Below are positions 1 to 7,287 of a stretch of DNA of 23,442 nt, piece after piece (within the stretch, counting starts at the first letter, position 1; each line of letters opens with the position of its first letter). Below the pieces are notes generated by a model. That model ran no database searches. It saw only the letters and a program-made list of their open reading frames with translations, and had not been told where the DNA came from. Source of the DNA: Oscillospiraceae bacterium (GTDB lineage Bacteria; Bacillota_A; Clostridia; Oscillospirales; Oscillospiraceae). The position numbers and the translations under genes were made by a program. The DNA lies in the NCBI GenBank assembly GCA_015068175.1, contig SVLA01000013.1:1-23442 (forward strand). The letters run 5' to 3'.

Positions 1-144
1 TTTACAGGCCCTTTTTGGACCCGTTTGTTGCATTCGAATGTGTGCTGGACGGTGGATCGGTTCAGCCGGACGGGGCGTGTGAGAATGCGGTGATCCACGG
101 GTATAGAACTAAAAAATTTCCATGGGTCAAAAATGAAATAGTAC

Positions 145-172
145 TTGCAATTTCAAGTGGATATGTTATACT
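145..172 (+). promoter_or_regulatory. Sigma-A-type promoter of the surface-protein gene
   Basis: A -35 box TTGCAA (145-150) and a -10 box TATACT (167-172) are separated by 16 bp. Transcription would start near 179, leaving a leader of about 110 nt that contains the two hairpins at 191-234. The first 144 bases hold no gene I can support. Confidence 0.6.
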
Positions 173-190
173 TAATCCGTACGAGTATGC

Positions 191-234
191 GAACGATGGA
201 CGTCCATCGTTCCTTGGACAGAATGTCCAAGGAA
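191..234 (+). promoter_or_regulatory. Double hairpin in the 5' leader of the surface-protein gene
   Basis: Positions 191-212 form a perfect 22-bp palindrome centred on GGACGTCC. Positions 210-234 form a second perfect hairpin: an 11-bp stem, loop GAA at 221-223, returning arm 224-234. The two share bases 210-212, so the structures abut or compete at their junction. They lie between the promoter and the ribosome binding site, so they would be in the mRNA. A 5' stabilising structure, an operator or a post-transcriptional control site would all fit. No T-run follows, so a terminator is unlikely. Confidence 0.55.
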
Positions 235-289
235 TAAGATGTTGTCAGGGAACATGCAGATACGAATATTTTATTGGAGGAATAAAACA

Positions 290-3244
290 ATGAAGAACAC
301 CAACAAAGCATTGTTCAGTTCTGTGATCGCCCTGATCCTCTGCTGTTCCATGCTCATTGGGAGCACGTTCGCGTGGTTTACGGATGAAGCGGCTTCCGGT
401 GTGAACCAGATCGTCGCCGGTAACTTGGAAGTGGATGCCCTGGTCGACGGCAACAGCATCGACGGAATGGACACTCTGTTCAACGATGTTGCCAATTGGG
501 AACCCGGTGTGGTTGCCTACGAAAACCTGACCGTTGTCAATAAGGGCAACCTGGCTTTGAAGTATGAGCTGTCCATAAACTTTGCCAATGAGAACACCTT
601 GGGTGGCGTTGGCTTGTCCGATGTTCTGCAGGTTGCTGTGGTTACTGACGGCGTGGACACCACTTTGACCCGCGATGAACTGATTGCCAGCATTTCCAAT
701 GAGGACTGGGAAGATCTGGATAGCTTCAATCTGTATGGAAAGCTGGAGAACAAGGATGATGCCACCACCTACGGCATTGTCATCTATTGGGCACCCGGCG
801 CCGATGATAATAACTGGAATGTCAACAACGGCAAGGAAGTGTCCGACTTTGCCCAGACTGGCGTGAACGCCCTGCACATTGACCTGGGCGTGCATCTGTA
901 TGCTACCCAGTTGGCCAACGAGGATGATTCCTTCGGCAATGATTATGACGAGGATGCCTACGTTGTGGACGTTTCCTGGTACAATGATACCGACACGGAG
1001 TTTGTCCTGAGCAACGCCGCTGAGCTGCGTGGCCTGGCTGCCCTTGTGAACGGCACTGCTCCTGTGGGCGCTACTACTTACTCCCTGAGAAGCACTCCTG
1101 CAGCTACTGTTGCTCCCGTGAGCTTTGCCGGCAAGACCATTAAGCTGGATGCGGACATCGACCTGCGGAATGCTGAATGGACTCCTATTGGCAATTGGGA
1201 CAATACCTTTGAAGGTACTTTCGACGGCCAGAAGCACACGATTTCCAATCTGTGCATCAATGATCCCGAAGGCGAGGGCATCGGTCTGTTTGGCGTAGTT
1301 GCGAATGCTGTCATTAAGGATGTCACTCTTCACAATGTGGAGGTCAACGCTTACTCCATGGTAGCAGGCTTGGTTGGCGCTGCCTATCCCGCCAACATCT
1401 CCGGCTGCCATATTACCGGTGATGTCGAGATCGTTGCTGAGTGGGCATATGTTGCCGGTATCGCCGGTTACTGCTACTACGGCACCCAGGTCGACAACTG
1501 CTCTGTTGTTGCAGAGGGAACTGGCCTGATTCAGTCTGTTACCCGCAACGCTGTCGGCGGCATTACTGCCTGGCTGCTGGAAGGCAATCACAATGTTACC
1601 AAGTGTACTGTTAAGAACCTGAACCTGGTTGGCTGGACCAATGTGGGCGGCATTACCGGCTTTGTCCACTACAACAACACCATTGACGGCTGCTCTGTTG
1701 AGAATGTGACCTTGACCAAGACGCGCGTGGACGGTAACCCCGGTATCGGCCTGATCGCCGGTGGCTGGAGCTACAGCGCATCTAACGCAATCAAGCTGAG
1801 CAACAATACTGCGAAGAATGCAAGCTTGAATGGTACGCACATTGCTTACTCTGCATACAACGAGCTGTATGGTTCTGAGTACGGCGGCGCAACTACCAGC
1901 AACTTCGTTCTGGAGAACAACACTATCGAGAACATTACTAATAATTTGGTTGTGATTCAGGTTATCAAGACTGCTGATGACCTGAAGGCCGCGCTGACGA
2001 ATGGCGGCACCAACTATGTTCTGACTGCTGACATCGCCGTGACCGAAGTGTTGGCCGTTCCCGCTGGTGTTACTGTTACTCTGGATCTGAACGGCCACAC
2101 TATTGCTGGCAGCTTCAGCAACAGCGGCAATCAGGAGATGTTCCTGGTGAAGGGCAACCTGACTGTGAAGGACGGCACTTTCAAGATGACCGCAGCCAAC
2201 AATCAGGGCTGGAATGCTATGGCTACCATCTTTGATGTGACCGCAGGCGGCGCTCTGACCATGGACGGTGTGACCGCCAGCGTCAGCGGCACCGATATGA
2301 ACTTCATTGTTCACCTGAACAACTGGGGCACTGCCAGCGCTACGATCACCAACTGCGACTTTAACCTTTCCTACGTTGCAGTTCGCGCATTCAACTCCGG
2401 TTATGATATGAACACCGTTACCATCAAGAATACCGATGTTACCGGCGGCGCCAGACTCTTCTGGGTTCACAACTACACCGCAGAAGGCAAGGATGATTCC
2501 ACGCTGACGCTGGATATCTATGGCAACGGCAACACCTGCGAGAACGCAAAGCCCGTTCGTTTCGGCTTTAACGATTCTGTTTACTACAATCTGGAAGGTA
2601 AGTTGTTGGTTACTGTTACCTCTGCGGATGCGCTCAAGGATGCAGCCCAAGGGGGCAATGTTGTCATCGATGCTACCGGCGTTGTTGTTGAAGGTAAAAG
2701 CGGTTTGAACTATCCCGATGCTACGATTATCGGTGCTACATTCAAAAATGAAGGCGGTCAGGCTGTTAGCGGCACCGTTGCTGGCACTTACAAGAACTGT
2801 GTGTTTGAGGGCAACGAGACCCTTCGCTGGTGCTACACCGAGGCTGGCGAGACTCTTGTGTTCGAGAATTGCGTATTTAAGACCGATTTCCGTGGCATCC
2901 ACTTCGATGGAATGGACGGCAATGTCATCTTCAAAAACTGTGTGATCAATGGCTTTAATGCATACAGCGGCAGCGGCACCATGACCTTCGAAGGCTGTAC
3001 CTTCGGATATGACGATTCCAGCTACAACGGTCTGAACATTTACTCCAACACTGTTCTGATCAACTGCACCTTCAACTATGTCAGCGGCAAGACCAACTTC
3101 ATCGACATGGAAGGCACCGGCAAGACTCTGACCATTACGGGCTGCACCGCTACTCTGGATGGCGTTGCGGCAGATGTTGCTGACTTCGTCGGCGGCAGCA
3201 AGCTGGCTCAGAACACGGTCATCATTGATGGTGTAACCCAGTAA
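290..3244 (+). CDS. SipW-type (TasA-like) secreted surface protein with GLUG/beta-helix repeats
   Basis: 984 aa, starting at the ATG preceded by TTGGAGGAAT; an in-frame ATG 51 bases upstream has no such site. Residues 1-32 form a short signal peptide ending in GSTFAWFTD, the pattern of TasA/camelysin-type proteins cleaved by SipW-like signal peptidases. Residues about 30-235 resemble the TasA-like beta domain. Residues about 238-500 contain GLUG-like repeats (DADIDL, WTPIG, FEGTFDG, then repeated AG or GG plus I/L segments). From about 556 and again from about 772, stretches with DLNGHTI and ENCVFK-type rungs suggest right-handed parallel beta-helix. The product is probably exported and forms fibres or adheres to glycans or matrix; this is inference. 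No SipW gene is visible in the window. Codon use (many GTT, ACT) differs from the GC-rich neighbours, perhaps because of high expression. A strong terminator follows, so it is probably monocistronic. Confidence 0.82.
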   Translation: MKNTNKALFSSVIALILCCSMLIGSTFAWFTDEAASGVNQIVAGNLEVDALVDGNSIDGMDTLFNDVANWEPGVVAYENLTVVNKGNLALKYELSINFANENTLGGVGLSDVLQVAVVTDGVDTTLTRDELIASISNEDWEDLDSFNLYGKLENKDDATTYGIVIYWAPGADDNNWNVNNGKEVSDFAQTGVNALHIDLGVHLYATQLANEDDSFGNDYDEDAYVVDVSWYNDTDTEFVLSNAAELRGLAALVNGTAPVGATTYSLRSTPAATVAPVSFAGKTIKLDADIDLRNAEWTPIGNWDNTFEGTFDGQKHTISNLCINDPEGEGIGLFGVVANAVIKDVTLHNVEVNAYSMVAGLVGAAYPANISGCHITGDVEIVAEWAYVAGIAGYCYYGTQVDNCSVVAEGTGLIQSVTRNAVGGITAWLLEGNHNVTKCTVKNLNLVGWTNVGGITGFVHYNNTIDGCSVENVTLTKTRVDGNPGIGLIAGGWSYSASNAIKLSNNTAKNASLNGTHIAYSAYNELYGSEYGGATTSNFVLENNTIENITNNLVVIQVIKTADDLKAALTNGGTNYVLTADIAVTEVLAVPAGVTVTLDLNGHTIAGSFSNSGNQEMFLVKGNLTVKDGTFKMTAANNQGWNAMATIFDVTAGGALTMDGVTASVSGTDMNFIVHLNNWGTASATITNCDFNLSYVAVRAFNSGYDMNTVTIKNTDVTGGARLFWVHNYTAEGKDDSTLTLDIYGNGNTCENAKPVRFGFNDSVYYNLEGKLLVTVTSADALKDAAQGGNVVIDATGVVVEGKSGLNYPDATIIGATFKNEGGQAVSGTVAGTYKNCVFEGNETLRWCYTEAGETLVFENCVFKTDFRGIHFDGMDGNVIFKNCVINGFNAYSGSGTMTFEGCTFGYDDSSYNGLNIYSNTVLINCTFNYVSGKTNFIDMEGTGKTLTITGCTATLDGVAADVADFVGGSKLAQNTVIIDGVTQ

Positions 3245-3273
3245 TTCCAAACAAATCCCCTGAAATTTCAAGT

Positions 3274-3307
3274 CCGCCCAACCCTTCGGGGTTGGGCGGC
3301 ATTTTTT
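3274..3307 (+). terminator. Rho-independent terminator of the surface-protein gene
   Basis: An 11-bp perfect stem (3274-3284 with 3289-3299) is capped by a C-TTCG-G tetraloop and followed by T6 at 3302-3307. It lies 30 bases past the stop codon. Confidence 0.93.
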
Positions 3308-3333
3308 GAGGAGCCAATCCGTGATTCGCCCGC

Positions 3334-3353
3334 GGGTCATTGGTGAATGACCC
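3334..3353. other. Intergenic hairpin and GC-rich spacer, possibly a dispersed-repeat remnant
   Basis: GGGTCATT (3334-3341) and AATGACCC (3346-3353) form an 8-bp stem with loop GGTG. The following bases to about 3403 (CGTCGGGGACGCCGGGCCC) are GC-rich and partly self-complementary. No coding potential is seen between the terminator and the next promoter. The style resembles dispersed intergenic palindromes of Clostridia, but no second copy is present here. Confidence 0.35.
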
Positions 3354-3428
3354 CGAAAAACGGCAATGCTGAACAAGGTCCGTCGGGGACGCCGGGCCCT
3401 ACATAATATGCTTCTCCCAGGAGCGTTC

Positions 3429-3457
3429 TTGACGAATGCGCCGGGGCGTGGTATAAT
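3429..3457 (+). promoter_or_regulatory. Promoter of the amidase-SDR unit
   Basis: TTGACG (3429-3434), a 17-bp spacer and a consensus TATAAT (3452-3457). The amidase start is about 30 nt past the expected transcription start. Confidence 0.8.
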
Positions 3458-3494
3458 ATTGCCAAAATAATATCCTGGTGTTGAGGTGATTGGG

Positions 3495-4460
3495 ATGAAA
3501 CGACTGTTTGCATTCTTCTTGGTGATCGCTCTGCTTCTTTGCGCCTGCGGACCCTCCGGACTCGAAATGCCGGCGGTCCATACGGATCCCACAGTTATGA
3601 ATCCCACGGAGGTGCCGGGGAACGAGGATGCGGAGCCATCTTTGGCCCCGACGGAGGATGGAACGGGACCGTCAGATCCAACGGATCTTCCGACGACTCC
3701 GCCAACCGATCCTACTGCGGCTCCCACGGAACCTACAGAGGATGCGACGGAGCCCACAGAAGCGGCGACGGAGCCCACGGTGCCCGGCAGTGAGCCGGAG
3801 ACTACATTGCCGGGATCTGAGAAGAATTATGTGATCCTGGTGGATCCCGGTCATCAGCGACGCCCAAATTCCGAGCTGGAACCCAATGGTCCCGGGGCGA
3901 CCAAGATGAAAAACAAGGTGTCTTCCGGTACGAAAAGCGATTTTAACGGGTTATATGAATATGAACTGAATCTGATCGTTTCGCTTATGCTCCGTGAGGA
4001 ACTGGAGCGTCGGGGGTACACGGTACTCATGACCCGCACCACCCATGATGTGAATATCAGCAATGCGGAACGGGCCCAGATGGCCAATGAGCTTCAGGTG
4101 GACGTTTATATTCGTATTCACGCGAACGGTTCGGATGACCCGGAGAAGCACGGCGCGTTTACCATTTGTCAGCGCGAGAGCAACGTGTATCAGCCGCAGC
4201 TTTATAAGACCAACCGGCATCTGGCAGAGTGTGTGCTGGACGGTTTCGCGGCGGCCACCGGGTGTTACAACCGGGGTGTTTGGGAGAATAACTCCATGAC
4301 GGGGATCAATTGGTGCGAAGTGCCCAATTGCATCCTTGAGATGGGCTATATGTCCAACGAGGAAGAGGATGCCAAGCTGGCTTCGGAGGAATATCAGATC
4401 CTGATGGTGAAGGGAATCGCCGACGGACTGGACAGTTACTTTGCTTCCTTAGAGGAATAA
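3495..4460 (+). CDS. N-acetylmuramoyl-L-alanine amidase, lipoprotein (Amidase_3)
   Basis: 321 aa from the ATG with GAGGTGAT upstream; a GTG 9 bases earlier overlaps that site and is less likely. The enzyme cleaves the bond between MurNAc and L-Ala in peptidoglycan. Residues 1-17 are a signal peptide with lipobox L15-C16-A17-C18, so Cys18 should be lipidated and the protein held on the outer face of the membrane. Residues about 30-108 are a disordered P/T/E-rich linker with repeated TEPTE units, which would let the enzyme reach into the wall. Residues about 112-321 are the amidase domain: DPGH with H120, YEYE with E157, RIHANG with H209 (zinc ligands) and catalytic E282 in LEMGYMSN. All key residues are present. 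The SDR gene starts 22 bases downstream and is probably co-transcribed. The role, wall remodelling or daughter-cell separation, is inferred. Confidence 0.92.
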   Translation: MKRLFAFFLVIALLLCACGPSGLEMPAVHTDPTVMNPTEVPGNEDAEPSLAPTEDGTGPSDPTDLPTTPPTDPTAAPTEPTEDATEPTEAATEPTVPGSEPETTLPGSEKNYVILVDPGHQRRPNSELEPNGPGATKMKNKVSSGTKSDFNGLYEYELNLIVSLMLREELERRGYTVLMTRTTHDVNISNAERAQMANELQVDVYIRIHANGSDDPEKHGAFTICQRESNVYQPQLYKTNRHLAECVLDGFAAATGCYNRGVWENNSMTGINWCEVPNCILEMGYMSNEEEDAKLASEEYQILMVKGIADGLDSYFASLEE

Positions 4461-4482
4461 TCGGCACAGCAAGGAGGACATC

Positions 4483-5187
4483 ATGTTTCGGGATAAGGTC
4501 GTGGTGATCACCGGCGGCGCGGCGGGCATCGGCAGGTGCATCGCCGAGGAATTCCGCAAGGAGGGCGCCCGTGTGTGCGTTATCGATCGCGCTCCGGGGG
4601 ATCATTTTGTGGGGGACATTGGTCAGCAATCGGTCCTTGAAGAATTTGTCCGGTGGGTCATTGGGCAATACGGCCGTGTGGATGTACTGGTGAACAACGC
4701 GCCGCCGGCTTTTAAGGGGATCGACGGTTGTTCCTACGGGGAATTTCAGCAGGCTTTGGCCGTGGGGGTGACGGCGCCCTTTTACTTGACCAAGCTCCTG
4801 ATGCCCTATTTTGGACCCGGGGCCAGCATCATCAACATTTCTTCGTCCCGGGATCGGATGAGCCAGCCTCAAAGCGAGAGCTATACTGCCGCGAAGGGCG
4901 GCATTGCGGCGCTGACCCATTCGCTGGCGGTGAGTTTGGCCGGCAAAGCCAGGGTCAACTCCATATCCCCAGGCTGGATCGATACGGATTTCCGGGTTTA
5001 TGAAGGGCCTGATGCGGCGCAGCAACCCGCCGGACGGGTGGGGCATCCTCTGGATATTGCCCACATGGTATTGTTTTTGGCGTCGGACAAGGCCGGATTT
5101 ATCACCGGAGAGAATATTTGCATCGATGGAGGACAGACCAGACTCATGATCTATCATGGGGATCATGGGTGGAAACTTGAGACATAA
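4483..5187 (+). CDS. Short-chain dehydrogenase/reductase (SDR family)
   Basis: 234 aa with AAGGAGG well placed before the ATG. It is a classical SDR: the nucleotide-binding TGGAAGIG at residues 10-17, NNAP in place of the usual NNAG, and the catalytic triad S121, Y134 and K138 (YTAAK), followed by SPGWIDT and a C-terminal CIDGG. Family members reduce or oxidise hydroxyl/keto groups with NAD(P)(H); the substrate cannot be read from the sequence. It follows the amidase with no room for a promoter, so it probably shares its transcript, but no functional link is obvious. At 234 aa it is slightly short for the family yet complete. Confidence 0.88.
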   Translation: MFRDKVVVITGGAAGIGRCIAEEFRKEGARVCVIDRAPGDHFVGDIGQQSVLEEFVRWVIGQYGRVDVLVNNAPPAFKGIDGCSYGEFQQALAVGVTAPFYLTKLLMPYFGPGASIINISSSRDRMSQPQSESYTAAKGGIAALTHSLAVSLAGKARVNSISPGWIDTDFRVYEGPDAAQQPAGRVGHPLDIAHMVLFLASDKAGFITGENICIDGGQTRLMIYHGDHGWKLET

Positions 5188-5193
5188 ATGCCA

Positions 5194-5225
5194 AGGGCGT
5201 GCTGCAAATGACTGCAGCACGCCCT
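5194..5225 (+). terminator. Hairpin after the SDR gene (copy 1 of a repeated hairpin)
   Basis: A 13-bp perfect stem (5194-5206 with 5213-5225) and a 6-nt loop, 6 bases past the SDR stop. No T-run follows on the plus strand, so it may be a weak terminator or RNA-end stabiliser. Bases 5195-5223 match 7255-7283 at 27 of 29 positions. Confidence 0.6.
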
Positions 5226-5430
5226 AAAACGATACGAATGGCGACGTTCTGCGGCTGTTGGACGAATCATATTGTCTCACCAGCAGATCTGATCGGCCAT
5301 TTTATGAATTTTGCAAGTAATATTCAGTGATATTTGTGCCTTGCCCCTATTGGTGTCCCTTTTCTGGCTGTTACGAACCAATTTGGTGCGGCTTTGCTTT
5401 GAAAACAGGGATTGGGTATGAAAATGTGGT
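5226..5430. other. AT-rich non-coding stretch, left part of the island
   Basis: About 205 bases between the SDR hairpin and the end of the TetR gene. I see no convincing gene, hairpin or terminator. Base composition drops here to that of the island, so the composition boundary lies at or just after the hairpin. Confidence 0.4.
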
Positions 5431-5949
5431 CTATCTACCCCGGTATTCTGATTGCAGCACCGCAGCCATTTCTTCGGGGGATTCCCGGCAGCCACCTGCA
5501 ATCCACAGCTTGATAATGGCATTTAGACCGTTTCTAAAGAATTCAATATGATACTTGATGTTGCTATCAATATGTTCTTGTTCAGCGCGCCTGGTATCAT
5601 ATATCGAAATAAGATGTTTGTCATCATAGCATAACTTGAAATATGTCTTATAAAATATTTGATTCTCCTTGATATGTGTAAACATCTTTAGTGCACCGCT
5701 ACGCTCATTGAAATAATCGTAATCTGAAAACAGATTGCTGAACTCTTTTTCCAGTTTCTCCCTCGTTTTATCGGCAAGATCGAATATATCAATGTAGTTT
5801 GCGTAGAAAGTACTACGGTTCAATTCCGTCATTTTAATAAGATCTGAAACGGTAATGTCCTTAATTTCACGGGTTTGCAGTAGTTCAATAAACGCCTTTT
5901 CAATTCTATCTTGTGAGTCCCTGCGCCGCTTGTTGTTTTTTACGTTCAT
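5431..5949 (-). CDS. TetR/AcrR-family transcriptional regulator
   Basis: 172 aa, ATG at 5949 with GGGAG a few bases upstream on the minus strand. The N-terminal TetR domain has its helix-turn-helix at about residues 32-52 (ITVSDLIKMTELNRSTFYANY), with the family's typical STFY-x-NY end. The C-terminal half, ending near LWIAGGCRESPEEMA, resembles the TetR_C_7-type domain common in Firmicutes. It is divergent from two membrane-protein genes, and inverted operator-like boxes lie between them, so it most likely represses both itself and that operon. The ligand is unknown. The gene is AT-rich compared with the flanks, which suggests recent acquisition. Confidence 0.9.
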   Translation of the reverse strand: MNVKNNKRRRDSQDRIEKAFIELLQTREIKDITVSDLIKMTELNRSTFYANYIDIFDLADKTREKLEKEFSNLFSDYDYFNERSGALKMFTHIKENQIFYKTYFKLCYDDKHLISIYDTRRAEQEHIDSNIKYHIEFFRNGLNAIIKLWIAGGCRESPEEMAAVLQSEYRGR

Positions 5950-5966
5950 AACAACTCCCTATTATT

Positions 5967-5977
5967 CCAACACTTGT
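5967..5977 (-). promoter_or_regulatory. Operator-like box O1 of the TetR/membrane-operon control region
   Basis: CCAACACTTGT is the exact reverse complement of 6038-6048. The site lies in an imperfect palindrome (CAACA-CT-TGTTG, 5968-5979), upstream of the plus -35 box and inside the expected TetR mRNA leader. Confidence 0.6.
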
Positions 5978-5991
5978 TGTTTAATTGATGA

Positions 5992-6020
5992 TTGTTTTGC
6001 TATAGCAAAAATAGTATACT
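5992..6020 (+). promoter_or_regulatory. Promoter of the membrane-protein operon
   Basis: TTGTTT (5992-5997), a 17-bp spacer and TATACT (6015-6020). The -10 overlaps the -10 of the opposing TetR promoter. Confidence 0.65.
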
Positions 6021-6041
6021 ATAAATACAATAAAAACACAA
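6013..6041 (-). promoter_or_regulatory. Promoter of the TetR regulator gene
   Basis: On the minus strand, TTGTGT (6041-6036), a 17-bp spacer and TATACT (6018-6013). Both -10 boxes are read from the 8-bp palindrome AGTATACT at 6013-6020, so only one polymerase could open it at a time. Confidence 0.6.
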
Positions 6042-6048
6042 GTGTTGG
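6038..6048 (+). promoter_or_regulatory. Operator-like box O2 of the TetR/membrane-operon control region
   Basis: ACAAGTGTTGG, the inverted copy of 5967-5977, inside the palindrome AACAC-AA-GTGTT (6035-6046). It covers part of the TetR -35 box and lies just past the start of the plus transcript, where a bound repressor could block both. Confidence 0.62.
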
Positions 6049-6070
6049 TTTATTGAAAGGAGAATTTAAT

Positions 6071-6439
6071 ATGAAAAAGAGTAGTTTTGTTGCACTTATT
6101 ATGGGAACCGTCAGTGGCGTGCTTTTTGCACTCGGTATGTGTATGGCACTTTTGCCGGAATGGAACGCCTTCACAGAAGGGATCATCTTTGGTTCTGTCG
6201 GAATTGTGCTGGGCATTGCCACGGCATTGATCTGGTGCAAAATGGAAAACAAGACACTGCCGAAAATGAGTGGTAGAAATCTGTTCCGTACTATTTACGC
6301 CGTCATTGCTGCTTTAGTGGTTGGTGTAGGTATGTGTATGTGCCTTGTGTGGGAGCAAATCGTTTGGGGCACACTCGTCGGTTTGCTTGGTATCGTTATG
6401 CTGATCGCGCTCATTCCGATGATCAAAGGTATCAAATGA
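6071..6439 (+). CDS. Small four-helix membrane protein, unknown function
   Basis: 122 aa from the ATG preceded by AAAGGAGAAT; in-frame codons further upstream run through the promoter and are not used. Four hydrophobic segments are visible at about residues 6-28, 36-56, 74-94 and 98-118. It looks like an internal duplication: GMCM at residues 22-25 and again at 87-90, each followed by a Trp-containing loop and another Gly/Ile-rich helix. I do not recognise a family with a known role. Its stop overlaps the next gene's start (ATGA), so the two products are probably made together and may interact in the membrane. Expression is probably controlled by the divergent TetR. Confidence 0.82.
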   Translation: MKKSSFVALIMGTVSGVLFALGMCMALLPEWNAFTEGIIFGSVGIVLGIATALIWCKMENKTLPKMSGRNLFRTIYAVIAALVVGVGMCMCLVWEQIVWGTLVGLLGIVMLIALIPMIKGIK

Positions 6440-7251
6440 AAGTAATCAGTCTTCTCAGAAGCCCTTATACAAGCCTTGCGTTTAATGTTGCTTATGCGCT
6501 TGGTAACTGTATTGTGGGTTTTCTTGCACATTCATGGTGGTTTATTACAGTAGGAGCCTATTATGCCGTGCTTGCAATTACAAGGTTTTCTGTGTTGACA
6601 ATCAAACGAAAAGCAAGCGGCAATTATGATACCGAGCTTTTTGCACGGCGCATTACGGGGATTTTATTGGTTTCACTTTCCTTCTGTATAGTGGGTGTGA
6701 ATATAATGTCCGCTATTAAAGATAGGGGCACTGCTTTTCACAAAATAATAATGATCACCATTGCCACATATACATTCACCAAAATCACGATTGCTATAAT
6801 CGGTATGGTGAAAGCAAAACGTTCTGCTTCTCCGGTGCTGAAGACACTCCGTAATATATCGCTCGCTGATGCGTGCGTTTCCATTTACACAATGCAAAGA
6901 TCCATGCTCGTCTCATTCCCGGGTATGGAAGCGGCGGAAATCTTATTGCTAAACATATTTACGGGAACAGCAGTTTGGATCGTTGTACTGCTTCTCGGAA
7001 TCAATCTGATTGGAGGAAAGTATACAGATATGGCTAAATCGAAAATTGTAAAGGGAAATGAAAAAATCGCCAAAGCAGTAACCGGCGGTTACAAGAAAAT
7101 TGAAAAAGGTGTGGTAGGAGGCTACAAAAAAATCGAGCAAGGTGTTGTTGGTGGTTACACCAAGCTCGAAGATAAGTTTGTCGACGCCTACCTCACAAAA
7201 GACGGCGAAACTGTAGAGGAAGCAAAGGCGAGATTGAAGGCGAAAAAGTAA
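6436..7251 (+). CDS. Multi-pass membrane protein with a GGYKKIE repeat tail
   Basis: 271 aa; the start is fixed by the ATGA overlap with the preceding gene. Hydrophobic segments lie at about residues 10-30, 33-53, 73-93, 104-124 and 170-194, giving five or so membrane helices. The cytosolic-looking tail (200-271) holds three 11-residue repeats: 216-226, 227-237 and 238-248, pattern [TV]-G-G-Y-x-K-[IL]-E-x-x-[VF]. It ends with FVDAYLTKDGETVEEAKARL. A similar tail occurs, as I recall, at the ends of several small Firmicutes proteins near TetR genes, but I know no assigned function. The 11-residue period suggests an amphipathic helix lying on the membrane or on a partner. Codon use is AT-rich as in the rest of the island. 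Confidence 0.82.
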   Translation: MKVISLLRSPYTSLAFNVAYALGNCIVGFLAHSWWFITVGAYYAVLAITRFSVLTIKRKASGNYDTELFARRITGILLVSLSFCIVGVNIMSAIKDRGTAFHKIIMITIATYTFTKITIAIIGMVKAKRSASPVLKTLRNISLADACVSIYTMQRSMLVSFPGMEAAEILLLNIFTGTAVWIVVLLLGINLIGGKYTDMAKSKIVKGNEKIAKAVTGGYKKIEKGVVGGYKKIEQGVVGGYTKLEDKFVDAYLTKDGETVEEAKARLKAKK

Positions 7252-7254
7252 AAT

Positions 7255-7284
7255 GGGCGTGCTGCAGATGATTGCAGCACGCCT
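7255..7284. terminator. Bidirectional hairpin terminator (copy 2 of the repeated hairpin)
   Basis: An 11-bp perfect stem (7256-7266 with 7273-7283, plus a G-T closing pair) with loop GATGAT, between the convergent genes ending at 7251 and 7288. On the minus strand a T-rich stretch follows. Same sequence as 5195-5223 except for two loop bases. Confidence 0.65.
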
Positions 7285-7287
7285 TCA

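Noticed and set aside
15..293. 92-aa plus-strand frame across the first promoter and leader
   Set aside because: It has no ribosome binding site, runs through the promoter and both leader hairpins, and shows no recognisable motif.
245..3778. 1177-aa open frame on the minus strand
   Set aside because: It runs antisense through the signal-bearing surface protein, its terminator and the amidase; composition is artefactual and the plus strand has clear motifs.
5277..5522. 81-aa minus-strand frame overlapping the end of the TetR gene
   Set aside because: Low-complexity basic product, overlapping a certain gene, with no start signal.
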